This document shows, in pieces, positions 38,203 to 50,244 of a DNA stretch of 64,000 bases; position 1 is the stretch's first letter, and each line of letters begins with the position of its first letter. Source of the stretch: Chamaecrista fasciculata (taxonomy: Eukaryota > Streptophyta > Magnoliopsida > Fabales > Fabaceae). The stretch lies in the NCBI GenBank assembly GCA_003254925.1, contig QANZ01029198.1, positions 10,350 to 74,349 of the forward strand. The letters run 5' to 3'. The notes under the pieces were generated by a model. That model was not told the DNA's origin. It did no database searches and worked only from the letters and a program-made list of their open reading frames with translations. Made by a program: the position numbers and the translations under genes.

Positions 38203-38774
38203 ATGGATCCTAATCGCAGCTTTGTCAAGAATATCAAGCGTGTAGTCGTTAAGGTCTGCCTGCATTACTTCTATATTTCTGTTTCATTGATCTCATTCCT
38301 TTATGATTTTTCTCATTTTTATAAATCCTGAGAAAATGTTAGGATCAGCGTGAATCGGTTTTGTTGTTGCTCTGTACATTCTTGTCGAAATTTCGTTCGT
38401 TTTATTGCGATTGGTTTTGTGTTTGTGAAGATTGACGTTGAGTTTTGTTATTTGTTTGAGAAATTTCGATTTCGTATAGATTTTGGATTTATTTCCAATG
38501 GCATTGTATTGAGAATCAGCCGAGAAGAATGAGATTTGCCTCGCGAAACTCTAGTTGATTCTCCTGATTCTCATAAATGACGTTGTTTTGATGGACTTTT
38601 CAAGTGGATTGAAATGTAATTTACTTAAATTACTGTATTTGTAGGTTGGAACAGCTGTGGTTACTCGAAGCGATGGAAGATTGGCACTTGGAAGACTTGG
38701 AGCTTTATGTGAACAGGTATCACTGATAACGCCAGTCTAAGACTAATAAGATTTAGACCTAACTGGGAAAAATG

Positions 38775-38807
<33 letters not shown>

Positions 38808-41800
38808 CTGCAAATTGTCAATTTCTGCAGCTCAAAGAACTAAACACCCAAGGGTATGAGGTGATACTGGTGACATCAGGTGCTGTTGGTCTTGGTCGCC
38901 AAAGACTACGATATCGCAGATTGGCCAATAGCAGGTTCTTAAATTTGCTCTGAAACTATAGTGACTATGTTTTACATGGATTGATTTCTACTGATTACTG
39001 GTTTACCATTTTCATTTCATCAATTTTTAATAGCATTTACTAAATTATAAAAGCTTTGGCAGTATCTGATGTTAATGACACATAACATAGACACATTTGT
39101 ATGTTTTATCAAAAGGAACCGTGATTGTTTTGCTGATCTCTTCATTGTCCTGTAAAACTAGTCTAGGTTTTATACTTAAAACTTTTAGCATTTAAGGATT
39201 TCATGATGCTGAGTTTTAGCATTTTTCGTCTTGAGATTGAGAATGATGATTGTAAAAATCTTTTGCTAATTATGCAGCTTTTCTGATCTTCAAAAGCCAC
39301 AAGGTGAGCTTGATGGAAAAGCTTGCGCAGCTGTTGGGCAGAGTAGTCTCATGGCTCTTTATGATACCATGTTCAGCCAGGTGGATAAAATACTAATCTG
39401 CTAATTTAATATGCCTTCATATGAGAGTTTTTTTTTTATTTAAGTAATAATATCAAATTTTCCTTTATATTTATGCTAATCTGAGATTTGCTTGGGTGCA
39501 GCTTGATGTCACTTCGTCGCAACTTCTTGTGAATGATGGCTTCTTTAGGGATGCAGGTTTCAGAAAACAACTGTCGGACACAGTCAACTCATTATTAGAA
39601 TCAAGGGTTATTCCTATTTTCAATGAAAATGATGCTGTTAGTACTAGGAAGGCACCTTATGAGGTATGCTCATTTTTCCTTATGTTTTTTAATCTGATTT
39701 CTGAACTATCTGTTTTGATCCTCTCTATTGAATTATGATGAGAATGATTAGTTATTTATGGAAATCTGGCTGCATTAATGGTGGGAATATTCTATATTCT
39801 TTTGGATTCTTACAATTCATGTCTTATTTACTACTTTCAAAATTTCGTCAATCTGCCTTTATTTTAGACAATCTAGATCCTCTAAATTTGGCCCCTGAAT
39901 TTCTCTGTAATTCAAAGAGAGATGCGTTTCACTCCTATCTCTCTCTGAATTACAGAGAAATTCAGAGAGGTCAATTACAGAGGATCTAATTTTTATTTAA
40001 GAACCTAACAAAAATAGTTAGTTTGATTCTGTTCATTTTTTGGTGATAGGTGATTTCCTCTAATCGTAAGCACTATCTGCAGGATTCTTCTGGAATTTTC
40101 TGGGATAATGACAGCTTGGCGGGTCTATTGGCTTTGGAACTGAAAGCTGACCTTCTTGTTTTACTTAGTGATGTAGAGGGCCTTTATAGTGGTCCTCCAA
40201 GTGACCCAAAGTCGAAGCTAATTCATACATATATAAAAGAGAAACATCAAGGGGAAATTACTTTTGGAGACAAGTCAAGATTGGGAAGAGGTGGTATGAC
40301 TGCTAAAGTCAATGCTGCAGTTTGTGCTGCTTTTGCTGGCACCCCAGTCATTATCACAAGGTATCTTTAATTTTGTGTTTTTTTATTGTCTGTCCAGTCT
40401 CTGAGGCTTTATCCTTAATTATTTGGACTCATGGTGAGAGAGTCTCCCAATAGGGAAAACTACATTCACAAAGTCTCGAACCTGATACCTTGCTTAAGCA
40501 ATATCAAGTTGCCTACCACTTGTATTAACCTTTGTTGGTTTTATTTTGTGTTTTATTGATATGGCCCAAGATGTTCTACTAAGTCATTATGAGCAATAAC
40601 TCTGATTCTTCTCTTATCTCTCTTTCTGTACATTTACGATTTTGTCAAATTCATTGCATTTATTAATTATGAGGAAACACATATTTTACTTATTTTACTG
40701 ACTTTGAATTGAATTCAATTTCCTTTGAAGTGGCTATGCTACAGACAACATTATAAGAGTGCTTCAGGGGGAGAAAATAGGAACTGTGTTTCATAAAGAT
40801 GCACATCTGTGGACCACTGTCAAGGAAGTGAGCGCTCATGACATGGCAGTTGCAGCACGTGATAGTTCTAGAAGACTTCAGGTATGTGTAATAGCGGACT
40901 TGGATCTGCTGCAGTGTAATGCACTGCAATTTAGAGAGAGAAAGAAAGAGTTAAAGAGAGAAAATATTAGTGGGGCCCACATTTTTCTCTCTAACTCCTT
41001 CTTTCTCTCTCTAAACTGCAATGCATTTGATGCACTGCAGAGGATCCACTTCCATATGAACGAAACCCCATATCGGCTATGTGTGCAAGTGTGCACAAGT
41101 AAATATTCGTATTATGTGATTAACAGTCATGTTAAATATTTTAACCCTTGATATTTGGTAAAAAAAAGTGTATAAATGAATGTGAAAGATCTAGTTTACT
41201 TTCATGAGTTTAAATATTTTTCAAGAGTGAACCAATGTAGGTACTTTCTTTTGTATAACATTTTTTTTTGTCACAGGTCCTCAATTCTGAAGAAAGGCGG
41301 AAAATACTATTGGCAGTAGCTGATGCTCTGGAAGCAAATGAAAATTTGATCAGGCATGAGAATAAGGCTGATGTTACTGTTGCAGAGGAGGCTGGACTTG
41401 AGAAATCACTGATTTCACGTTTAACCCTGAAACCTGAAAAGGTAATCACTTTGTTGTTTACTTAAAAAAGATGTGTAGAGTTATCATTTCCTTAGCTTTC
41501 TGTTACTTTTACTATGGAAAATAACCAAACCCGGTCCCTTTTTCTGTTTCTATTAGAACTTTCTTTCCTGACAAATAGTTCTTTATAATATTTAACAGAT
41601 CTCTGGCCTTGTCAAGTCTATACGCATGCTGGCAGACATGAAAGAACCCATTGGTCAGATATTAAAGAAAACAGAGGTAGATTCCCTTTACATAACTATG
41701 TAGATAACAAATTGACACAAATTGTGGATTTCTGTTTTTTAGTAGAAAGGCCTCACATATATTGGTCCGTAAATTACAGCATTTTGTCACTGGTTTGACT

Positions 41801-44800
41801 ACAAAAGAATATTAACCTTAATGGAACTATTACAAATCCTACATTTAGCACTCATTTGGAATGATCTGATTCTCGTGTCCAGCTTGCCGATAAACTCATC
41901 TTGGAAAAAATATCATGTCCACTGGGTGTTGTTCTTGTTATCTTCGAGTCTCGACCTGATGCCCTTGTTCAGGTAAACACTATTACTTCCTCCAGCATTA
42001 ACAAACTACTGAGTCAAGTATTCTGGTGCAGTTTTATGTTTTAGATTTTGGTTCTTGAAATGAAAAATTTATCAATTTTCTAACATCAATTGTTGTATAT
42101 AATGTCAACTAAATTTTGAACCATATCAAATTTCTGTTAAATTTTAAGTAGTATGTTAAACAAAAAGACTAAATTGAATGTAATTGCATCTTTCAGGGAC
42201 TAAATTGAGAAATCTACCATCTTTCAAAGACCAAATCATTAATTTACTCTATTATATCACATTGAATATTAATCTTGACGTTATGTTTGTTATGGTTTAA
42301 TAGATAGCTGCATTGGCCATTAGAAGTGGGAATGGTTTACTGCTTAAGGGAGGAAAGGAAGCCAAACGGTCAAATGCAATCTTGCACAAGGTATTATCTT
42401 GTTTAAATATTAATTTGATCGGAATTAGTTGTTGTCTCTTTGCTTCATTTTTTTCTTTTTCTTTGTTCAAATTAGATAGGAATATTCACAAGGTTTTGAA
42501 ACCTCAATGGAATCAGCCGTGAACTCTAAAGAGGAACAAGCCAATCAAAGCCCTTTGGATTGTTCAAGCAGTCAGATCAGATGAATCTGTACAAAACTAA
42601 TAAAAATCTTATTTCCTTAAGAACTGATAAAAAAAAGTAGATAACCAGCTGGGTCATTCAAAAAATCTAAAACATTGTTGGTACTAATAAAAATCTTATG
42701 TAAATGTGTATTATTACTTAGTTACTTTAGTTTGTATTATGAATTTATAATATTACTGTTGATTGGTTTTTTATATATATGATGTCATTCATTTCAACCA
42801 CTTCTGATTTTCAAAACATTGATTCAAATTGTCCACGTTTCTTCATTATTGTAGGTCATTACTTCAGCCCTTCCAGAAAGTGTTGGTGAAAAACTTATTG
42901 GACTAGTGACATCAAGAGAAGAAATTCCGGATCTGCTGAAGGTGAGAATACCATAAATAAAATCCTCTTAATTACTTGTCTAAGTTAAGTTTTTCAACTA
43001 ATTATATTCTGCCACACAGCTTGATGACGTGATAGATCTTGTGGTCCCCAGAGGCAGTAATAAGCTTGTTTCTCAAATCAAGGAGTCAACAAAAATTCCT
43101 GTTCTTGGTCATTCTGGTAATGTACAATGCTTATCTTCCGTTATTTGAGTTTACAGACTAAATTGAAGCTTCTTCTAAGTAAATATTTTTGTCATGCAGA
43201 TGGAATATGTCATGTATTTGTTGACAAGTCAGCTAATATTGAAATGGCCAAGCAGATTGTTAGGGATGCTAAGGTTGATTATCCTGCAGCCTGTAATGCA
43301 ATGGTAATTACAATTAATGTCCCTTGAAACGCATGTTAAATATTAAAGGTCAAAACTTCATATTGATCCTTAAAGTATAGGATGAATTCTGTTTTGGTCC
43401 CTAATTTTATTTTTTTGGTTCATTTTGGTCCTTAAAATTTCCCACTTGTTCCACAATTAATCCCTGGACAGATTTCATCCAATTTCCACTGTTAAATATA
43501 AGCTGAAAATCTTAGTTTGACCGTTTCTCTCTCATAAATGTTATACAAATAGATCAATATTAAATATTTGTTCATGGAAACCTCTCGTTTGAGTTTTTCA
43601 TATTTGTTATGCATGATAATGATTGAATCTATGGAATCTGTTTACTAACATATTATATCCTGATGTTCTCAGGAAACACTTCTTGTGCACAAAGATCTGG
43701 CTCAGAATGGCGGTCTTGGTGAACTAGTTGCTGAACTTCAACGTGAAGGTTTGACCTTACTAGCATTTGAATTTTTGGCAAATAGGAATGCATATGGTTT
43801 TCTCTCTCTCTGAGAGTATCTTCCTGTGTAGAGAGATAATTTCTCTCTTATTGTGAGAGTTTTTTCTTCTCTCTACGGATCTTTCCATTAGCGTGGGAGA
43901 TTTATTCGATTTCTTTTCTATGATACTGGTAATGGGTTATCTACTAGTTTCTACTATCTCTTGTTTTGCTATCTACAAGAGTGGAAAACTTGGTAGCAAA
44001 TTAACTGGTCAAAATTGGTGTTAGGATTACTATTTCTTCTTCTATCCCCATCCTCTTTGTTGAGTATTCTAGATTTGGATCGTGACTTAGCAAGAAGTAT
44101 TACAAAAAATGCTTAAGGGCTGGTTTCTGCATAATCTTTTATTTAGGATTAGTGTGTTCTTTAATCTTTTAGTTCTTTTTCATCGTTCTTTCTCTTCTGT
44201 TTCTTTTTTTTTTTTTTTTTNATCGTTCTTTCTCTTCTGTTTCTTTTTTTTTTTTAGTGTATTGTTTTCTTTTGTTTTAATGAAATGTTTTTTTTAAAAA
44301 AAAAACTGTCAAACGATTATTTTCTTAGGAAATTAATTGATTCTAGATCAATGCACCACTTAAGTAGTGCAGATACAAAGTTGTTATTCAAAAGAATCAA
44401 GGAACATTAAGAAAAAGGGAACTCCTCAATTTTGGCTATTAATATTGTAAAGGAAAAAGTAAAACTTGATATATTCATAACTTGTTGAAATGTTCTGAGA
44501 TTAGATGAAACTTATATGTTCTACAATATCTGTTTGTAGGTATTAAACTATATGGTGGACCTAGAGCCAGCAGCTTATTAAATATTGCTGAAACCAGCTC
44601 CTTCCATCATGAGTACAGCTCATTGGCTTGCACAATCGAGATTGTAGATGATGTATTTGCTGCCACTGACCACATACATAAACATGGAAGGTATTTTGGG
44701 ATCCTCTTACCTCTCTACATTCATTTTCATTCGCATTCTATTTGCATTTACGAGGCTGATAGTCTTTCTTCCTTTCTCCTTTCTGCAGTGCTCATACTGA

Positions 44801-46139
44801 TTGCATTGTCACCGAAGACTCTGAAGTTGCTGATATCTTCCTTCGTCAAGTTGACAGGTAGGCTAAAACTTCCAGAAATGAATAATCAAAACTAGGATTG
44901 CTTGTTTCATCAACCTTCCTAATTAGTTTAAACATTCAACTTCTTCTTCGCCCAATTTGACCCATTATTTTAAGTATAGTTGTAAGTATCTAAATACCCA
45001 TTTCTCCATTTCTTAGATTTTGAGTGTCGTGTGCTCAGTTTGATGAATAGCATTAACCCCATAGGATTGGTACTTTGGTTCAGGAAATACCTTGGTTATT
45101 GAAGTACCTATATTCTATATCAACACAATGAATCATTATATTTCTCCAACTTCACAAATTGAAGAGGGAAAATATGTTGCCTTAGCCTTGGTCCAAAATT
45201 GTGTCCCATTTATTATAAACCTATGCAGCCTTCCATGGGATTGCTCGGGTCCGTCTTGAACCTTTCATGTGAACAAAACAATAGTTATTCACTAATTCTT
45301 TAGTTTGATTGATTCACTTTTGGAATGAAAGTTTCTTATGATTTTAGAGTTTTGCCGGAGTGTAGACAGTCTCCATCTTTCATAGGAGACATGTATTACT
45401 TTACATAGCTACTTTGTTGATACGTTTTTAATCGTTACCACTTACCAATTTGGATCATGTCTTATTTTTGTATGCACGTATAGTGCTGCTGTCTTTCACA
45501 ATGCTAGTACACGATTCTGTGATGGAGCACGCTTTGGCCTTGGTGCAGAGGTAGTGTGTTTCCTGCTAATTGACCTCTATAATTTGTTTTATTTTCTCCT
45601 CTGATTTTTGGTTTCATCAATGGTTGAACAGGTTGGAATAAGTACGAGTCGAATTCATGCCCGAGGCCCTGTAGGAGTTGAGGGGTTGTTAACAAACAGA
45701 TGGTATTGAATTTTTCGCCGTGTTTCTTTACTTAACTAAAGAACTTCAATTTGAATAAGCATATAAATTCTTGATCAATACTTTGAAAAAAAAAATATTT
45801 ATCTGAGTTGTGCACTACATTAGCATATATGAGCACAATTTTTGTTATGAATGAAAGAATTTTTGTTGAAGAGTCAATAGTATAGTTTTGAAAATTATAT
45901 GAAAAAAATGTTGTTCTACTATAATTAAAAAGCAAGTTAAGTCTCTCCCAACTTTTAAGTTTAAAAGTAGTAAAATATGTTTTCCTTGTACTATTTTCTT
46001 TGATTTCTACAAAGTTCTCTTTTGGTAATTATATTCTAACTCATAAATGCAATACAGGATATTGAGAGGAAATGGACATGTGGTAAATGGCGATCGAGGG
46101 ATAACATATACTCATAAGGAGCTGCCTCAAAGTGCATAA
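38203..46139 (+). CDS. P5CS: Delta-1-pyrroline-5-carboxylate synthase (20 exons, 714 aa)
   Basis: Bifunctional enzyme: N-terminal glutamate 5-kinase and C-terminal gamma-glutamyl-phosphate reductase, the rate-limiting step from glutamate to proline. Exons: 38203-38253, 38645-38716, 38831-38934, 39278-39380, 39502-39663, 40083-40360, 40731-40881, 41277-41441, 41599-41676, 41883-41972, 42304-42390, 42855-42941, 43020-43116, 43200-43303, 43673-43748, 44540-44690, 44789-44857, 45484-45550, 45632-45702, 46058-46139. All are GT-AG and in phase. Kinase motifs include [35 protein letters not shown] and [20 protein letters not shown]. The reductase shows [30 protein letters not shown], catalytic Cys540 in [13 protein letters not shown], and RFGLGAEVG. 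The Phe of the FRD motif (F125), aligned from memory with the feedback-inhibition residue of the Vigna enzyme, is retained, though neighbouring residues ([10 protein letters not shown]) differ from the usual pattern. Length is near the usual 715-720 aa. The gene appears intact. Confidence 0.97.
38777..38806. repeat. (AT)n microsatellite in P5CS intron 2
   Basis: An uninterrupted AT dinucleotide run of about 30 bases, 25 bases before the intron's 3' splice site. Confidence 0.9.
39874..39988. mobile_element. Hairpin MITE in P5CS intron 5, 115 bp
   Basis: Ends are 'tagatcctct' and 'agaggatcta'. The arms pair through 'tttctctgtaattca' against 'tgaattacagagaaa' around a short loop. No clear target duplication beyond the palindromic ends. 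Confidence 0.75.
40902..41047. mobile_element. Hairpin MITE in P5CS intron 7, 146 bp
   Basis: Ends are 'ggatctgctgcag' and 'ctgcagaggatcc'. The arms include 'agagagagaaagaaagagtt' and its near reverse complement, around a loop with 'gtggggcccac'. The tetramer ACTT flanks it on both sides (40898-40901, 41048-41051). The element begins 20 bases after the exon 7 donor. Confidence 0.75.
42040..42249. mobile_element. Degraded foldback copy in P5CS intron 10
   Basis: The right half ('tcagggactaaattgagaaa' to 'gaccaaatcattaatttact') closely resembles the right half of the element at 51293-51679. The left arm is badly decayed. Confidence 0.55.
43345..43530. repeat. Repeat units in P5CS intron 14
   Basis: Several 'ttttggtccctaatttt' type units, like one arm of the foldback elements. 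A full matching arm was not found. Confidence 0.4.
44182..44256. repeat. Duplicated segment around an N in P5CS intron 15
   Basis: 'atcgttctttctcttctgtt' followed by a T run occurs at 44182 and again at 44222, separated by a long T run and one undetermined base at 44221. This could be a real duplication or an assembly artefact at a homopolymer. Confidence 0.8.
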
Positions 46140-48070
46140 TGTAGAAGCTGATATTAGATTAGGCTACTATTATTAGTGATAGTTGTTCACTTCATCAAAA
46201 CAACTCTTTTCTTTTTTGGTTCTCTTTTAAGATTAAGCATATCCTGCAATGCTTGCATTGTATAATTATTAATTACTATTTGCCCCTTTTCCAGTTTTTT
46301 TTCTTACCTGGAGTCTGTTCAGGGGAAGAAATAATTCTATGGATAATATAATGTGACTATGAATGCTGTTGTTCCATCCATGTAATGACTTCCAGTCTTG
46401 CATTTTTTTTTTCTGAATGCACCATTTCTATTCATGCTTTGAGTTTTCTTCCTACTAATTTCAAGTCCAATAATTTTATCGTAAACACCAACAACTATAA
46501 TTGTTAATTTTAGAGAGATGAGAGGAAAGAGAATAGAAAATGTACAACAAAAGATGATGGAAGAGTTGAGAGATATTTGAATCAAATACTTTAATCTTTC
46601 ATTGAATCATAATGCAATTTAAATAGGCATAACAGCAACAAACAACTGAACTAAATGATTTCTTAAATAATAGGAACTTAACTAACTTCTAAGGATTAAT
46701 ATTTCACTAAATACAGAATATTGATAATAATAATAATAAATTAAATAATAAATAATAATAATAAATTAAATAATAATGAAAAGGCAACAATTCTTTTTCT
46801 TTTCTTTAATGCCTATGGACTGGTCCTCATAATACCGTTCAAGGTCTTGTTAGATTTGGAGGAAAAATTGTAGTGAACATTTAGCTAAATTTTAAATTTA
46901 AGACATAGTTATTTTTGTTAAGTTTGGTGATGACTATTCTTTTAGACAGTCATAAGTTTAACACTAAACAATATATATAATAATAAAGATAAAGATGATT
47001 ATATTCAAACAAAATTATTAAAATATGCAAATATAAAATTAAAATTAAAACTTATTGAAAGACCTGAAACTCTGAAGGAAAATTGATGTCTAGCCCTCAC
47101 AATGATCTTCCTTATTTAAAGACTTTCAAAAGAATTTGAATAATTGAGTACAACTGTATAGCTTGCCACTTGTTATTTTATCAATAGTGACACTCAAAAT
47201 GAATTCTCTATTTAAAGACTTTAAAATAAATCTTACTATTTGAGTACAATCATAACACACCACTTGTAGCACATATGTTTCCATCTTTTCAGTACTATAG
47301 CACACACGCTTTCACAATTTTTTGAAAACATTTTGAGCTTGATCAGAGATTTATTGAACTTTATCGGATTTTGCCTTTTTTTATGCTAAACCTAAGACCA
47401 AAGATCAATATGGAGAGGACCATTTCATACAACCATCTATAGCTCCTAAAAACTTAAAAGTAGAACTAAGGGATCTTATCTTTAAGTTTTTTGTGAGAAG
47501 CTAAATGGAGGTTTGAAGCCAACCTACAAGAAGGATGCACATAGGTGACCTTGTGAATTCACTTCAAAGCTAGAAGTGGTATGAGAAAATAGAAAAGGGT
47601 TTGGAAGAGTTAGAATCATTACCTTTGTTAGAGTTTAGGTGCATACATTTATAAGGAAAAATGTGGAGAGTGATTGGTGGTGTCTAAGCACGTGGTGGAT
47701 AATAATTGACATGTAGAGTGGAGTATATCTTATACCATCAGAATTTGAGTAAGATATTATGAGAATGTCGGGTTACTTCCCAATAACCTATAAAGTTGAT
47801 GATACAAATTATTAAATAAGGTTCTTCAACAACGAGCCTTGTCACATATAGAAAGCGGTTAGGGTGTTAAGAAAGTACATTGAGATTTCATGCATTGTGT
47901 CTTTGAGGAATACTTATATTTATAATGTGAGTCACTCAGCCAGGTGGATGATGTTTGAGCGATGTTTATGTTATAGTATCTCATGGATGGGTGCTCAAGT
48001 CAAGGTATATCACGTCACCCTCCAGATTCTACTTCAACAAATGTTGAATTTAAATTTAAAATTGAAATTT
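46140..48070. other. P5CS 3' flank and intergenic sequence
   Basis: Contains the presumed P5CS 3' UTR and an (AAT)n-rich stretch at about 46726-46776. No further gene recognised. Confidence 0.45.
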
Positions 48071-48350
48071 TATATTGAAATTTTATTATCTAAAATATAA
48101 AATTAAATTTACTTAATGATAAATTTATGTAATAAAATTTTAAACATTGTACAAATACCAAAATTTTAAAATAAATTTATACAATGGTCAAAATTTTGAT
48201 TAAGACAAATAAATTTACTTAATTTTAAAATAAATTAAGTAAATTTAATGTTTAAAATTTCGATATTTGTACAATGGTTAAAATTTTATTGCATAAATTT
48301 ATCATTATGTAAATTTAATTTTATATTTTTGATAACGAAATTTCAATATA
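48071..48350. repeat. AT-rich foldback, 280 bp
   Basis: The left arm from 'tatattgaaattttattatc' pairs with a right arm ending ...ataacgaaatttcaatata with few mismatches, around a centre near 48215. It is probably a MITE. No target duplication could be trusted in such AT-rich sequence. Confidence 0.75.
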
Positions 48351-48811
48351 CTCATTGTTCAAATATAAACAAACAATAATTTTTAACAAATAAACTAATA
48401 ATATAAATATAAAAATAAACATATATATATATTATGTTAATAATAAGTGAAAAACTTACTTTGTTTAATTAAGACTAATAAATTTAATATTAAAATTTTA
48501 AAAAATTTATTATAATATTTATAGAAAATATGATAATTAATTTTTTTGGAAAACTATATTTTATAATTAACAGTACTTTAAAAAAAATTTAAGTAAACAA
48601 TTATTTTATGTTTTAATTAAAAAATAGAATTGGCAGCAGTTTGTACCGCTGTAAAGAACAAAAAAAAAATAAATAAAATAAGACAACAACACTTTAAAAC
48701 TATTGCAAAGTAAAAATTAAAAACAAATAAAAAGCCCACTCTGTTGCACGTTGTGTCAGCCTTGGCTCGAAAACGCGGCCCGGTGGCAGCGCGTTTTTGA
48801 GTTTAATTTTT
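48351..48811. other. Intergenic sequence
   Basis: AT-rich, with a short less AT-rich piece at 48740-48800. No gene seen. Confidence 0.4.
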
Positions 48812-49311
48812 AGATAAATTGTACAGAAGGTTCTTGTGGTTTGGCCCATTTATAGAAAAGGATTCGTGTGATTTAAAAAGTGGCAAATAAGAGCATGTGG
48901 TTTGCTTCGTTAACAAAAATGGTCTTAAGAGGTATTTGTCATCCTAAACTAATGGAATTAGGATAATGTACAACTCACGTGACCCATTTTCACATACCCA
49001 ATCCCTCTAATTTTTGAGGATTAGGGTTCGAGAAAGGAAGAAAATGACAAGAATGAGAGTTAGGGTTCGCGAGGATGTGGAGATAGGGTTCGATTTCTAT
49101 ACAACGGAGGAGAAATTAGGGATTAGCTATGTGAAAATGGGTCACATGAGCTGCACATTGTCCTAATTCTGTTAGTTTTGGATGACAAATATCTCCCGTG
49201 ATCCTTTTTGTTAACGGAGCAAACCACATGCCTTTATTTGCCATCTTTTAAACCACAAGGACCCTTTATGTAAATGGGCCAAACCACATGGACCTTCTGT
49301 GTAATTTATCC
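48812..49311. mobile_element. Foldback Mutator-like MITE, 500 bp
   Basis: The left arm begins 'agataaattgtacagaaggt' and the right arm ends ...tctgtgtaatttatcc. The exact 9-bp direct repeat TTAATTTTT is at 48803-48811 and 49312-49320. Arm motifs are shared with the 6922-7435 element; the middle contains 'attagggttcg' type sequence not found there. Confidence 0.87.
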
Positions 49312-49320
49312 TTAATTTTT

Positions 49321-50244
49321 TTTATTTAAATATCAAGTGCCATGTGGCACCTGATAATTAATTAGACCCGAATGAAAAACGTGTTAGTGTAGCGCGTGTA
49401 CCATCTGTGTCAATAATTTTTTTTTTTTGAGTATTGGGTTAATTAAAGTATTTTTTATATTATTTTAATAAAAAAACCGAAGAGATAGCTTCTAACATTT
49501 TTCCAAAAGATTAGCACTTCCTTCTTGACTTTCTTGATAAAACTACGGAGTTATAAGTTCGTTCTAGATAGCACAGGTATAAAACACTCAGCAAACAAAT
49601 TTGAATCTTGTAGTGTCATTACACTCTAGTGTAGAGAGAGAAATAAACATTTAAATAAAGTGTCCAGAGGTATCAATTCAACTAACCCTCTACAAAAAGC
49701 TTGGTTTAATGGGTTTCGATCCTCAGCCCTTACACATCACACATTAGAATTTAAATTTAGATGAACATATAACTTGATCTCTACAAAAGATATACGAATT
49801 GATAACTCAACCCTTAAAAATATAAGGACTAACTAACTATTAAGAGCAAAAAGACTAAAACATAAAACAAAAGTTTTAAAAATTAAACTCATGTACCTTT
49901 AAAAATTTAATTTATATATTATTCTTGATATTATAAACTATTACTAAAGTGAGTTGTGCTATCTGCGATGAAGATTGCTGCAAATCACGAGCTAACTCTG
50001 ATAAATTAGTCATAATTCAATATAAATACAAATCGATTTACAAAAACAAAAAAGTTAAACTTAAACATATAGCTATATTAAAAATGATCAAACTTTCCCT
50101 TCTTTTTTAGTGGGGTACATAAATATTCACATGAATTCTAGGGCAAGAGAAATGTAGCCATAAATGCAGATGATTCCTCAATTAGAATCCTGTCAAATTA
50201 CATGTTGAGCTTCTTCTTTAGAACACAAGTTAATTGCAATTGAA
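49321..50244. other. Intergenic, 3' flank of the aldo-keto reductase
   Basis: No gene seen; the right edge probably includes the reductase 3' UTR. Confidence 0.4.
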
